From the NCBI GenBank assembly GCA_905236165.1, contig CAJOOC010000033.1:1-61517 (forward strand): 61,517 nt of DNA. Direction: 5' to 3'. Below are positions 34,338 through 42,718 of this stretch, piece by piece. Positions within the stretch are counted from its first letter, which is position 1, and every line of letters starts with the position of its first letter. The DNA comes from an uncultured Prevotella sp. (GTDB taxonomy: Bacteria > Bacteroidota > Bacteroidia > Bacteroidales > Bacteroidaceae). The position numbers and the translations under genes were made by a program. A model generated the notes under the pieces. That model searched no databases, was not told where the DNA came from, and worked only from the letters and a program-made list of their open reading frames with translations.

Positions 34338-36209
34338 TCAGAACGGTTTCGTCAGCAGACATCCCGCGGGCTGCATCTCCATGTGGCATCCGTCAACAGT
34401 AAGGAATGCCCTGATGTTTTCGCTGTCGTTGTCGATGTCCATAGTAAATGTCTCGGTATATACCTTGCCGTTCTGGCATGTTGCCACTGCGTTCATCACG
34501 CACTGTGTACCGCTGCGTGAGATGGTCATCTTCACTACAGCTCCGTCCATATTCTCACGGAAGGCGTCCCAGTCATCATAACCGGAGCTTGTCCATGTGC
34601 CATCGGCGTAGTTCGCACCCCAACCGTAGAGGTCTGAACGCAAGATGACATACTCGGCATAGCCGTCACCGTCACGATCGGCATCGGTCGTGATACCTGC
34701 CACCCAGTTGTTCCAGTTGTTGGCCTTTGTGCTGTAGTTCGTGAACGTCAGCGTGAGGTTCCAGCCCGCAGGGATGGTGAAGTAGTCGGAGTGGTCGCCC
34801 CACCAGCCTGTAGAATTGTCCGTAGCACCTATGGTGAGCTTGCTGACAGCCACACTCTTCATGGCTCCACACTGACCCTTGTTCATCTCCAGATGGCAGC
34901 CGTCCACAGTGAGGAAGGCGCGCATCGCATCGCTGCTGTTGCCGGTGTCCATGGTGAAGGTCTCAGTGTATACCTTACCGTTCGGACATGTGGCCACAGC
35001 TGTCATCACGCATTGCGAACCATTGCGAGAGATGCTGATATTGACATCGGCTCCGTCCATATTCTCACGGAAGGCATCCCAGTCATCATAGCCGGAGCTT
35101 GTCCAAGTGCCATCGTTATAGTTCGTGCCCCAGCCGTAGAGGTCTGAACGTAGGATAGCATACTCAACATAGCTGCCACCATTACGCTCATCGTCGCTTG
35201 TGAGACCTATTACCCAGTTGTTCCAGTTGTTGGCCTTCGAACTATAGTTCTTGAAGCTCAGCACGACAGAACCGTCTGCAGGAATGCGGAAATAGTTGGA
35301 GTGTGCGCCCCACCAGCCAGTAGAGTTGTCTGTCTCACCCACTGTAGCAATCCAGTCGCCGACGACGTATTCGAAGTTGTCGTCATCGCCGCCGCCACCG
35401 CCGCCGCTGTTGTTCCAGCGCCACTGCTTCTCGGTGATTACGTTGCGATATACGTCGATGTCGTCAATCTTCCATGTATAGGCCGCTGCCTTCTCCTCGT
35501 TAGCCGTAGCATCGTATGTGCTGTTGCCTATGTAGAGGTATGGCGCATCGGCCATGAACTTTACCACGTCCTTCATGTTGAGGTTGGCTGAGGTCTTATA
35601 GCTCGTAGGTGGGGTGAAGTCCAGGCGCTTCAGACCGTCCACGTAGATGAAATAATCCACGTCGCTGATGCATACCGCCACCTTGTGCCATGTGGTGTCA
35701 CCCTGCAGGATGCCCGTCTTCGACTCCGTGTTGTATTCCCACTGGCCTGCCGTAGTGTTCACGTGCAGACCGCCATTGCCGTCAAGGCTCACCTCCTGGC
35801 TGCCGTCCTCATTCTTGAAAGAGAACAGCGTCAGTTCCGAGATGTCCTTTGTCTTTGTCACGTCGGTATACACAAAGAATACCAGCGACACAGCCTGCTG
35901 CGCATTACCCCCGACAGGGTTCTTCAGGCGTAGGTAACCGCCGTTCAGGTCCATGAACACAGAGCTGCGGCTTGCTGACTGTTTGAATACTGGAAGGTCG
36001 CCGGCATCGTAGGCGAACAGCTCGCCGGCCAGCGAAACGTCAATGGAGTTTACCGGCGTGCTGTCATCAAAGTGGTAGGCACCGAGCTGTTCCAGCTTCG
36101 GGTATACCTGACTTCCAGCGGGAGGGTCCACCTGGTCCCACTCCGTACACGACGATAATCCCAGCAACATTACTGCCGTCATCAGCAGTAGTGGTTTAAG
36201 ATTTCTCAT
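34338..36209 (-). CDS. Surface glycan-binding lipoprotein: LamG-like domain plus two tandem ~150-aa modules
   Basis: A 623-aa lipoprotein (LLGLSSC, then TEWDQVDPP). Residues about 40-270 form a concanavalin/LamG-like jellyroll (GGYLRLKNPVGGNAQQ, TTWHKVAVCISDVDYFIYVDG). A linker rich in Gly and Asp leads to two closely similar modules of about 150 aa, each with TDNSTGWWG, NNWNNWV, LRSDLYGWG, GTWTSSGYDDWDAFRENMDG and AFLTVDGCH. Exposed Trp and Tyr are typical of carbohydrate binding. It is the first gene of the arabinan locus, where a surface glycan-binding protein is expected. The repeat module is not one I can name. Unlike most such proteins, it has no SusE/F-type Ig domain. Confidence 0.8.
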   Translation of the reverse strand: MRNLKPLLLMTAVMLLGLSSCTEWDQVDPPAGSQVYPKLEQLGAYHFDDSTPVNSIDVSLAGELFAYDAGDLPVFKQSASRSSVFMDLNGGYLRLKNPVGGNAQQAVSLVFFVYTDVTKTKDISELTLFSFKNEDGSQEVSLDGNGGLHVNTTAGQWEYNTESKTGILQGDTTWHKVAVCISDVDYFIYVDGLKRLDFTPPTSYKTSANLNMKDVVKFMADAPYLYIGNSTYDATANEEKAAAYTWKIDDIDVYRNVITEKQWRWNNSGGGGGGDDDNFEYVVGDWIATVGETDNSTGWWGAHSNYFRIPADGSVVLSFKNYSSKANNWNNWVIGLTSDDERNGGSYVEYAILRSDLYGWGTNYNDGTWTSSGYDDWDAFRENMDGADVNISISRNGSQCVMTAVATCPNGKVYTETFTMDTGNSSDAMRAFLTVDGCHLEMNKGQCGAMKSVAVSKLTIGATDNSTGWWGDHSDYFTIPAGWNLTLTFTNYSTKANNWNNWVAGITTDADRDGDGYAEYVILRSDLYGWGANYADGTWTSSGYDDWDAFRENMDGAVVKMTISRSGTQCVMNAVATCQNGKVYTETFTMDIDNDSENIRAFLTVDGCHMEMQPAGCLLTKPF

Positions 36210-36266
36210 AGTTCCGTCTTGATATAGTTAGTATTTGTAATGTTAGTCTTACAGTTGAAATGCGCG

Positions 36267-36274
36267 CAAATTTA
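36267..36274 (-). promoter_or_regulatory. -7 box of the arabinan-locus promoter
   Basis: Minus strand TAAATTTG, exact match to TAnnTTTG, about 57 bp before the first gene. A TTTTTG lies upstream but spaced 16 bp, so the -33 element is weak or different. The paired motif AATTATCTAAA occurs twice upstream (36280-36322) and could be a regulator site. No hybrid two-component regulator gene is in the window. Confidence 0.5.
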
Positions 36275-36444
36275 CAAAAAATTATCTAAACAAAAATAAA
36301 ATGATAGTTAAAATTATCTAAAACGGTCGATATTGACTGTAATACTAACGTAATGCAACATAGAATAGACAAAAAAGCAATAAGCATTGAAAAATTGAAG
36401 GGCTAACGGAATCAACTCCGTCAGCCCCTCAATCTTCAAATTTA

Positions 36445-36506
36445 GGGACGTGGGCGTCTCGCCCGCGACAATCCCTCCCTCCCCCTGGGGGAGGGGCGGG
36501 GAGGGG
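36445..36506. repeat. Composite repeat GGGACGTGGGCG + CCCTCCC hairpin
   Basis: GGGACGTGGGCGTCTCGCCC and GCGACAA (36445-36471), containing hairpin GTGGGCG-TCT-CGCCCGC, followed by CCCTCCCTCCCCC-TGGGGGAGGGG. A near-identical composite is at 44906-44966; first part only at 48849-48875 and 50028-50051. Confidence 0.85.
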
Positions 36507-36508
36507 TA

Positions 36509-37237
36509 TCACTCCCTCCTGTCTCCGAAGATGCGAAGCAGATAGATAAAGAGGTTAATGAAATCGAGGTAAAGAGTCAGCGCACCGAGAAGTGCGAGCT
36601 TCTGTGCTCCCTCGTCGCGGGAATCCTGATCGTAGAGCATCTTCTTAATCTTCTGCGAGTCGTAGGCGGTGAGTCCTACGAAGATGAGTACACCGGCATA
36701 GCTGATGATGGTCTGCATTCCCGTAGAGCCTACGAAGATGTTCACCACTGTGGCAATGATAAGTCCTATCAGAGCCATGAAGAGGATCTTCCCTAACGAG
36801 GTGAGGTCGGCCTTTGTCGTGTATCCTATCAAAGCCATCGCGGCGAACGTGCCGGCGGTGATGAAGAACACCTGGCCGATGCTGCTCAGCGTATAGACAA
36901 GGAAGATGCTGCTCAGTACGGCACCGTTTATCACGCTGTATGCTATGAACATCAGAGTGGCTGTGGTGAGGCTCAGCTTATTAATCATTGCGCTGACACC
37001 GAATACCAGCGCGAACTCTGCAATGATGAGTCCCCAGAACACTATCTGGTTGCCCAGCACCATCTGCAGTATGGCGGGTGACGTGGCCACACCGTATGAG
37101 GTGACGCCGGTGATGCACATTGCCAGTGACATCCACACATACACCTTACGCATCAGAGCGGGGAAACTGATACTGGGAGCCCATGTGCGACCACCCTCTG
37201 CTTCGTTGACCATGCGGTCGAATTCTTTGTAATCCAT
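36509..37237 (-). CDS. Bax inhibitor-1/YccA family membrane protein
   Basis: A 242-aa protein with seven hydrophobic segments, starting MDYKEFDRMVNEAEGG at the ATG at 37237; the frame goes on to 37297, but that part is leader sequence. Family features are KVYVWMSLAMCITGVTSYGVA, NGAVLSSIF and the C-terminal GLTAYDSQKIKKML, the region with the two Asp of the di-aspartyl pH/calcium sensor in BI-1 relatives. Bacterial members (YccA, YetJ) are inner-membrane channels or protease modulators. Transcribed from the duplicated promoter repeat at 37337-37456. Confidence 0.92.
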   Translation of the reverse strand: MDYKEFDRMVNEAEGGRTWAPSISFPALMRKVYVWMSLAMCITGVTSYGVATSPAILQMVLGNQIVFWGLIIAEFALVFGVSAMINKLSLTTATLMFIAYSVINGAVLSSIFLVYTLSSIGQVFFITAGTFAAMALIGYTTKADLTSLGKILFMALIGLIIATVVNIFVGSTGMQTIISYAGVLIFVGLTAYDSQKIKKMLYDQDSRDEGAQKLALLGALTLYLDFINLFIYLLRIFGDRRE

Positions 37238-37336
37238 GTTTCTGTTCTTATTGTTATACTTTTTGTTGCTGCTTGTCAAAACACGTCGGTGCCGCAATAG
37301 GGACGAACCGGCATCAATGACTTTCTTGTCGCAGCT

Positions 37337-37456
37337 GCAAAGGTACGATTAAGTTTTGAGATATGCAAGAAAAAGTGCTTGCATTTTTTATTTGCATATC
37401 CAAAACGGAGTACCTTCGACGAAGTCAAAGTACGATTAAGTTTTGAGATATGAAGG
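37337..37456 (-). promoter_or_regulatory. Duplicated promoter repeat upstream of the BI-1 gene
   Basis: Minus strand TTG (37368-37366), 20 bp, TACCTTTG (37345-37338). A second copy of the repeat lies at 37426-37456 with TACTTTG. Sequence, spacing and duplication match the modules at 20945 and 45039. Confidence 0.85.
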
Positions 37457-37528
37457 AGAAAATACAAAAAACTCCCCGTTGCAACGGGATGTAACGGGGA
37501 GTGGATCTGGTTTATGCTCTTTGGGGGC

Positions 37529-37954
37529 TTATAGAATCTCAATCATCTTGTTCTCCTTCGGCTTCTCTTCCTTCTTCGGGAGAGTGATGGTCAGGATACC
37601 GTCGGTCATCGATGCCTTGATGTTGTCGCTGGCTATGGTGTCGGGCAGGGTGAAGCTTTGGGCATAGCTCTGATAGCTGAACTCCTTGCGCAGGTAGTTC
37701 TTTTCGTCTTTCTTCTCCTCCTGGCTGGTCTTCTTCTCCATCTTCAGCTCCAGCGTGTTGTCGTTGGTGAGGCGGATGGTGAAGTCTTCCTTGGTCATGC
37801 CTGGGGCGGCGAGTTCTATGGAGTAGCCCTGACCATTTTCGCTGATGTTGATCTTAGGGGTTGAATACTGTGGCTGGGCCTTTGGCATCATGTCGCCAAA
37901 GAGGAAGTCGTTCATCATTGTTGGGAACCAGTTGTTTCTTACGATAGCATTCAT
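37529..37954 (-). CDS. Small heat-shock protein, Hsp20/alpha-crystallin family
   Basis: A 141-aa ATP-independent holdase chaperone. The alpha-crystallin domain is clear: KINISENGQGYSIELAAPGM, KEDFTIRLTNDNTLELKMEKK, the strand FSYQSYAQSFTLPDTI and DGILTITLPKKEE. The C-terminal anchoring motif I-x-I/V is present near MIEIL. Size and order are standard. It is monocistronic and oriented away from the trp operon, with the 440-bp gap holding the trp regulatory region. Confidence 0.96.
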   Translation of the reverse strand: MNAIVRNNWFPTMMNDFLFGDMMPKAQPQYSTPKINISENGQGYSIELAAPGMTKEDFTIRLTNDNTLELKMEKKTSQEEKKDEKNYLRKEFSYQSYAQSFTLPDTIASDNIKASMTDGILTITLPKKEEKPKENKMIEIL

Positions 37955-38134
37955 AATTTTTCTCCTTTTTATATTTTAATGGGTTTGTAAATGTTGTTTG
38001 TCGCGTTGAAAGCTTGTCGCCTTCGCTCTCCATAGACGCAACCTGCATGCCAAGGATGATTGGGTGAAAAATTGTCAGATGGGCGTGACAATGTGGCAAA
38101 ATGTGGCATTATTTTGCAAAAAAACGCATAAAAG

Positions 38135-38166
38135 TTTGGTAGTAATGAACATTCTTGTTACTTTTG
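38135..38166 (+). promoter_or_regulatory. trp operon promoter
   Basis: TTTG (38135-38138), 20 bp, TACTTTTG (38159-38166): a full match to the Bacteroidetes promoter consensus. Transcription would start near 38173, about 40 nt before the leader-peptide ATG. Confidence 0.85.
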
Positions 38167-38212
38167 CACCCAGATTTCAAAAACAAATAAGCAAACCATA
38201 CACAACAGACTT

Positions 38213-38263
38213 ATGACAAGAACAGCAAACTTTTGGTGGTGGCGTGACTCAAGATTCAAATAA
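38213..38263 (+). CDS. trpL: trp leader peptide with three consecutive tryptophans
   Basis: A 16-codon frame, MTRTANFWWWRDSRFK, then TAA. Three Trp codons in a row, located between the operon promoter and a terminator 52 bp downstream, are the hallmark of ribosome-mediated attenuation: a ribosome stalled for lack of charged tRNA-Trp prevents the terminator from forming. It opens at ATG 38213 without a clear Shine-Dalgarno, usual in this phylum. The signal is strong because Trp is the rarest amino acid and the position is exactly right. A competing antiterminator hairpin was not clearly identified. Confidence 0.85.
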   Translation: MTRTANFWWWRDSRFK

Positions 38264-38314
38264 TCGTGAGAAGATAGCCTGTTGCCTATAGTTTGCATAT
38301 AGAGATAAATCTAA

Positions 38315-38350
38315 GGGATCTGTCGTTCTTACGACGGGTCTCTTTTTTTT
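38315..38350 (+). terminator. trp attenuator terminator
   Basis: GATCTGTCGT-TCTT-ACGACGGGTC (two G-T pairs) followed by TC and eight T, located between trpL and trpB. It is well placed for attenuation: 52 bp after the leader stop and 49 bp before the trpB start. Confidence 0.88.
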
Positions 38351-38398
38351 GTGTCAGTATCAGAACATCATAAACATAAATAAAAACAGAAAACGAAA

Positions 38399-39580
38399 AT
38401 GGAAAATTATCAAGTTGACGAGAATGGTTACTATGGTGAGTTTGGCGGGGCCTACGTTCCTGAGATTCTTCACAAATGTGTTCATGACCTCCAGGAGGCT
38501 TACCTGCCAATCATCGAGAGTGAGGAGTTCAAGAAGGAATACCACGCCTTGCTGAAGGACTATGTGGGTCGTCCCTCTCCCCTGTATTATGCACGTAGGA
38601 TGAGCGAGAAGTATGGCTGCCGTCTCTACCTGAAGCGTGAGGACCTCAACCACACCGGTGCGCATAAGATAAACAACACCATAGGCCAGATTCTTCTTGC
38701 TAAGAAGATGGGTAAGAGCCGTATCATTGCCGAGACGGGAGCGGGTCAGCATGGCGTGGCCACTGCTACGGTGTGTGCGCTGATGAATATGAAGTGTGAG
38801 ATATTCATGGGTGCCACCGATGTGGAGCGCCAACACGTTAATGTGGAGCGCATGAAGATGCTCGGATCCGAGGTGCATGCCGTCACGACGGGCAATATGA
38901 CGCTCAGCGATGCATGCAGCGCAGCGATACGTGACTGGTGCACGCATCCTGCCGACACGTTCTATATCGTAGGGTCTACGATGGGGCCGCATCCATATCC
39001 CGATATGGTGGCTAAGATGCAGAGCGTCATCTCCGAGGAGATAAAATGGCAGCTGCAGGAGAAGGAGGGCCGCGACTATCCCGACTGTCTCATAGCATGC
39101 ATCGGTGGGGGCTCGAATGCCGCTGGTACGATATATCATTACGTGAACGATGAGCGTGTGAGGATAGTCCTTGCCGAGGCCGGTGGCGAGGGCTGGCACA
39201 CCGACCATACCGCTGCGACCATACACAAGGGCACCGTGGGCATACTGCACGGTTCGAAGATGCTTGTGATGCAGGATGAGGACGGTCAGATACAGGAGGC
39301 CTTCACCATCTCTGCAGGCCTTGACTATCCTGGCGTAGGTCCCATGCATTGCAATATGGCCAAGAAAGGGCGCACCAAGGTGCTTGCCATCAACGACGAA
39401 GAGGCCATCCGTGGTGGCTATGAGCTGACACGCATGGAGGGTATCATACCTGCCATTGAGAGTGCCCACGCCATAGCAGCCTTGAGCAAGCTGACCTTCA
39501 AACCAAATGACGTCGTGGTGCTCACCGTCAGCGGCAGAGGAGATAAGGATATCGAAACATATCTTAGTTATAAGTTATAA
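38399..39580 (+). CDS. trpB: Tryptophan synthase beta chain
   Basis: A 393-aa PLP enzyme joining indole and serine to tryptophan in the alpha2-beta2 complex. The PLP lysine lies in LNHTGAHKINN; the phosphate-binding loop GGGSNAAG is present, and so is the late VSGRGDKD. Length and motifs are those of the standard TrpB1 form. It is the first gene of trpB-E-G-D-C-A, unlike enteric operons, where trpBA closes the operon. Expression is controlled by the upstream leader. Confidence 0.98.
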   Translation: MENYQVDENGYYGEFGGAYVPEILHKCVHDLQEAYLPIIESEEFKKEYHALLKDYVGRPSPLYYARRMSEKYGCRLYLKREDLNHTGAHKINNTIGQILLAKKMGKSRIIAETGAGQHGVATATVCALMNMKCEIFMGATDVERQHVNVERMKMLGSEVHAVTTGNMTLSDACSAAIRDWCTHPADTFYIVGSTMGPHPYPDMVAKMQSVISEEIKWQLQEKEGRDYPDCLIACIGGGSNAAGTIYHYVNDERVRIVLAEAGGEGWHTDHTAATIHKGTVGILHGSKMLVMQDEDGQIQEAFTISAGLDYPGVGPMHCNMAKKGRTKVLAINDEEAIRGGYELTRMEGIIPAIESAHAIAALSKLTFKPNDVVVLTVSGRGDKDIETYLSYKL

Positions 39581-39614
39581 GTTATCAGTTACCATTTATT
39601 AGTTGTTTAGCAAT

Positions 39615-41033
39615 ATGAAAATATTCAGATACAAAACCGTGACGCGCACGATGATGGCCGACCTCTTCACGCCTGTTGGCATATACATGGGACTGCGCGA
39701 CCTCTATCCCCAGAGTGCACTGATGGAGTGCAGCGACTATCACGACAAGGATAATTCCCGTTCCTTCATTGGTATCAACCCAATTGCGAGTCTCAGCATA
39801 TCACGTGGTGTGGCTACTGTCACTCTGCCTGACAGCAGCAGCGAGACGCTCCATATTGACGGGGACTTTACCATCGACAAGGCCATCCACGCACTGACAG
39901 ACCGTTTCGTGGTGACTGGCGATGATGCCGAGGTGTGCGGTCTGTACGGATACACATCGTTTGATGCGGTGAGGTACCTCGACAATATCAGAGTCAAGGA
40001 TGATGACGAAGGGGCAACCGTTCCTGATTTGCTCTATATATTATATAAGGTAGTGATAGTGTTCGACCACTTCAACAGCCAACTGAAGATTGTTGAGATC
40101 ACCGACAATGATGAGGTGACCCTCACGCCGTCCTTGTTCAATAGCCAGTGTGCAGCCCTTAATCCACAGCGCTCAATGCCGTTCCGCCCTGTCGGCGATG
40201 TAAGGAGCACGCTGAGCGATGATGAGCACAGGGAGAACATTCGTCGTGGTATCAGGCACTGTCTTAGGGGCGACGTGTTCCAGATAGTGTTGTCGCGACG
40301 CTTCATTCAGCGCTATGAGGGTGATGACTTCAGACTCTACCGGGCACTACGCAGCATCAACCCCTCGCCATACCTCTTCTATTTCGACTTCGGCAGCTTC
40401 CGTATCTTCGGTTCCTCGCCCGAGACCCACTGCCGCATAGAGGGTGGCAAAGCCTACATCGACCCTATTGCCGGTACCGCCAAGAGGACTGGCGACAGCG
40501 AGGCAGACCGCAAAGCTGCCGAGTATCTCAGGAACGACCCCAAGGAGAATGCGGAGCACGTGATGCTTGTTGACCTGGCTCGCAACGACCTCAGTCGCAA
40601 CTGCCACAATGTGAAGGTGGACTTCTACAAAGACCTGCAGTACTACTCCCATGTGGTGCATCTGGTCAGCAGGGTCAGCGGCGAGTTAGATATGGCAGGC
40701 ACGGGTGATGGTGCCGATACCGTTAAGACCTTCCTCGACACCTTCCCCGCAGGCACGCTGAGCGGTGCTCCGAAGGTAAGGGCCATGCAGCTCATTGCTG
40801 AGTATGAGCCCCACCGCCGCGGCCCGTATGGCGGGTGCATAGGCTACATAGGACTCAACGGCTCGCTCAATCAGGCCATCACCATCCGCACCTTCGTGAG
40901 TCGTAATGGAGAGCTGACCTTCCAGGCAGGAGGTGGCATTGTGGCCAAGAGTGATGTAGAGTATGAGCTGCAGGAGGTGAACAATAAACTCGCAGCCCTG
41001 CGCAAGGCAATAACAATGGCCATTGACCATTAA
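39615..41033 (+). CDS. trpE: Anthranilate synthase component I
   Basis: A 472-aa chorismate-using subunit starting MKIFRYKTVTRTMMADLFTP (ATG 39615). The N-terminal Trp feedback region has LMECSDYHDKDNSRSFIGI, where the LLES-type motif is LMEC. The catalytic part has RRFIQRYEGDDF, the PSPYLFYFDFGSFRIFGSSPE block, PIAGTAKRTGD and PAGTLSGAPKVRAMQ. It works with TrpG to make anthranilate. The spacer to trpB is made of TTATAAG-type micro-repeats. Confidence 0.97.
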   Translation: MKIFRYKTVTRTMMADLFTPVGIYMGLRDLYPQSALMECSDYHDKDNSRSFIGINPIASLSISRGVATVTLPDSSSETLHIDGDFTIDKAIHALTDRFVVTGDDAEVCGLYGYTSFDAVRYLDNIRVKDDDEGATVPDLLYILYKVVIVFDHFNSQLKIVEITDNDEVTLTPSLFNSQCAALNPQRSMPFRPVGDVRSTLSDDEHRENIRRGIRHCLRGDVFQIVLSRRFIQRYEGDDFRLYRALRSINPSPYLFYFDFGSFRIFGSSPETHCRIEGGKAYIDPIAGTAKRTGDSEADRKAAEYLRNDPKENAEHVMLVDLARNDLSRNCHNVKVDFYKDLQYYSHVVHLVSRVSGELDMAGTGDGADTVKTFLDTFPAGTLSGAPKVRAMQLIAEYEPHRRGPYGGCIGYIGLNGSLNQAITIRTFVSRNGELTFQAGGGIVAKSDVEYELQEVNNKLAALRKAITMAIDH

Positions 41034-41069
41034 GCGTTAAGCATCAACTTCTAAAAACATAAAGACATT

Positions 41070-41633
41070 ATGAAAATAGCTATCATAGACAATTACGACT
41101 CTTTCACCTATAACCTGAGTCATCTTGTAAAATCGCTTGGGGCAGAGGTGACGGTAGTGAGAAACGACCAGTTCCGCATGGAGGAGCTGGAGAAGTATTC
41201 CAAGATTATCCTCTCTCCCGGCCCTGGCATCCCCTCAGAGGCTGGCCAGCTGCTCGATGTCATACGCACCTATGCAGGCTGTAAGCCCATCCTCGGCGTG
41301 TGTCTGGGACATCAGGCCATCGGTGAGGTGTTTGGTGCAAAGCTTGATAATATCCCCGATGTGTGTCATGGTGTGGCCACAGAGGGCACGCAGTTGGGTA
41401 ACGACGGTCTCTTCTTCGGTCTGCCCTCACGCATCACTATGGGACGTTACCACTCGTGGGTGGTGTCAAAGGAAGGCCTGCCAGAATGCCTTGAGATAAC
41501 GGCAGAGAGTGACGATGGATATATCATGGCCCTGAAGCACAGGGAACTGAACATCAGGGGTATACAGTTTCATCCAGAGAGCGTGCTCACTCCTGATGGA
41601 CGCAAGATGCTGCAGAACTGGATGTATCTCTAA
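41070..41633 (+). CDS. trpG: Anthranilate synthase component II (glutamine amidotransferase)
   Basis: A 187-aa class I amidotransferase that supplies ammonia to TrpE. The catalytic triad is visible: Cys in GVCLGHQAIGE, His and Glu in QFHPESVLT. The oxyanion loop is SPGPGIPSEAG. The start MKIAIIDNYDSFTYNL is textbook. It is not fused to trpD, which follows as a separate gene 68 bp on. Confidence 0.98.
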   Translation: MKIAIIDNYDSFTYNLSHLVKSLGAEVTVVRNDQFRMEELEKYSKIILSPGPGIPSEAGQLLDVIRTYAGCKPILGVCLGHQAIGEVFGAKLDNIPDVCHGVATEGTQLGNDGLFFGLPSRITMGRYHSWVVSKEGLPECLEITAESDDGYIMALKHRELNIRGIQFHPESVLTPDGRKMLQNWMYL

Positions 41634-41701
41634 AATAAAAACGCAGCCTCCGTATAATCCGGAACAAAGACGACAATTCATAAAAAACAACACATAAGAC
41701 A

Positions 41702-42712
41702 ATGGAAAAGACAATGAACGATATCCTCAACAGGATGCTTAACCACGAGGTTCTTTCTCGTGAGGAGATGAAACAGATTCTTGTGGGCATCACCCACAGC
41801 GACTATCCCACGGAGCAGATTACGGCTCTGCTCACGGCCCTTCAGATGCGCGGCGTTACCGTCGACGAGCTGCTGGGCTTCCGCGACGGCATACTGGAGA
41901 CCGGCGTTCCCGTACCTCTCGACTGTGACCGCTATATCGACGTGGTAGGCACGGGCGGCGACCGTAAGAATACCTTCAATATCTCTACTACCTCTTGCTT
42001 CGTCATTGCCGGAGCGGGCTATAAAGTGGCGAAGCACGGCAACTATTCCGCCACATCCACCAGCGGAGCATCGAACGTGATAGCGCAGCACGGTGTGAGG
42101 TTCACCGATGACATAGACCAGCTGAACCGCTGCATGCATGAGGCAGGCATCGTTTACCTCCATGCACAGCTCTTCGCAAAGGCCATGAAGTTCGTGGGGC
42201 CGATACGCAAGGAATTGCCGTTCCCCACGGTGTTCAACCTGCTTGGCCCGCTGGTGAACCCCAGCCAGCCCAGCTGTCAGCTGCTCGGAGTGGCCAACCT
42301 TGACCAGATGCGACTCTACAGTCAGGTGTACCAGCGTCTGGGCATCGACTACGGCATCGTCAACTCTATCGACGGCTATGACGAGATATCGCTGACTGGC
42401 GACTTCAAGGTTACCACGAACCGCTATGAGCGAATCTTCCATCCTCGCGAGCTGGGCTTTGAGATAGCAAAGCCCGAGGAGCTCGTGGCCGGAGCCACTG
42501 AGGTGGAGGCGAAGGAGATTTTCGATGCCGTATTGGAGAACCGCGCCCTGCCTGCACAGAAAAGTATCGTGCTGGCCAATGCCGCCTTTGGCATACAGGT
42601 GCTGGAGCGTGGTGAGAAGAGCATCGAGGAGTGTATCGAAATAGCGCGTGAGTCGATAGACAGCGGCAAGGCCTTGGCTACATTCAAGAAATTCGTAGAA
42701 CTAAACTCATAA
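41702..42712 (+). CDS. trpD: Anthranilate phosphoribosyltransferase
   Basis: A 336-aa enzyme that transfers phosphoribose from PRPP to anthranilate. Key motifs are VGTGGDRKNTFNIST (PRPP/phosphate loop), KHGNYSATSTSGASNV, the metal-binding SIDGYDE and FNLLGPLVNP. Normal length. The 68-bp spacer to trpG holds no obvious signal. trpC starts 6 bp after its stop. Confidence 0.97.
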   Translation: MEKTMNDILNRMLNHEVLSREEMKQILVGITHSDYPTEQITALLTALQMRGVTVDELLGFRDGILETGVPVPLDCDRYIDVVGTGGDRKNTFNISTTSCFVIAGAGYKVAKHGNYSATSTSGASNVIAQHGVRFTDDIDQLNRCMHEAGIVYLHAQLFAKAMKFVGPIRKELPFPTVFNLLGPLVNPSQPSCQLLGVANLDQMRLYSQVYQRLGIDYGIVNSIDGYDEISLTGDFKVTTNRYERIFHPRELGFEIAKPEELVAGATEVEAKEIFDAVLENRALPAQKSIVLANAAFGIQVLERGEKSIEECIEIARESIDSGKALATFKKFVELNS

Positions 42713-42718
42713 GGCCCT

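Noticed and set aside
37854..38099. 81-codon frame upstream of Hsp20
   Set aside because: It overlaps the Hsp20 start in another frame and covers its leader; no family resemblance.
38360..39469. 369-codon minus-strand frame opposite trpB
   Set aside because: The plus strand encodes a complete, motif-rich TrpB; the antisense frame has no family features and low-complexity His/Leu content.
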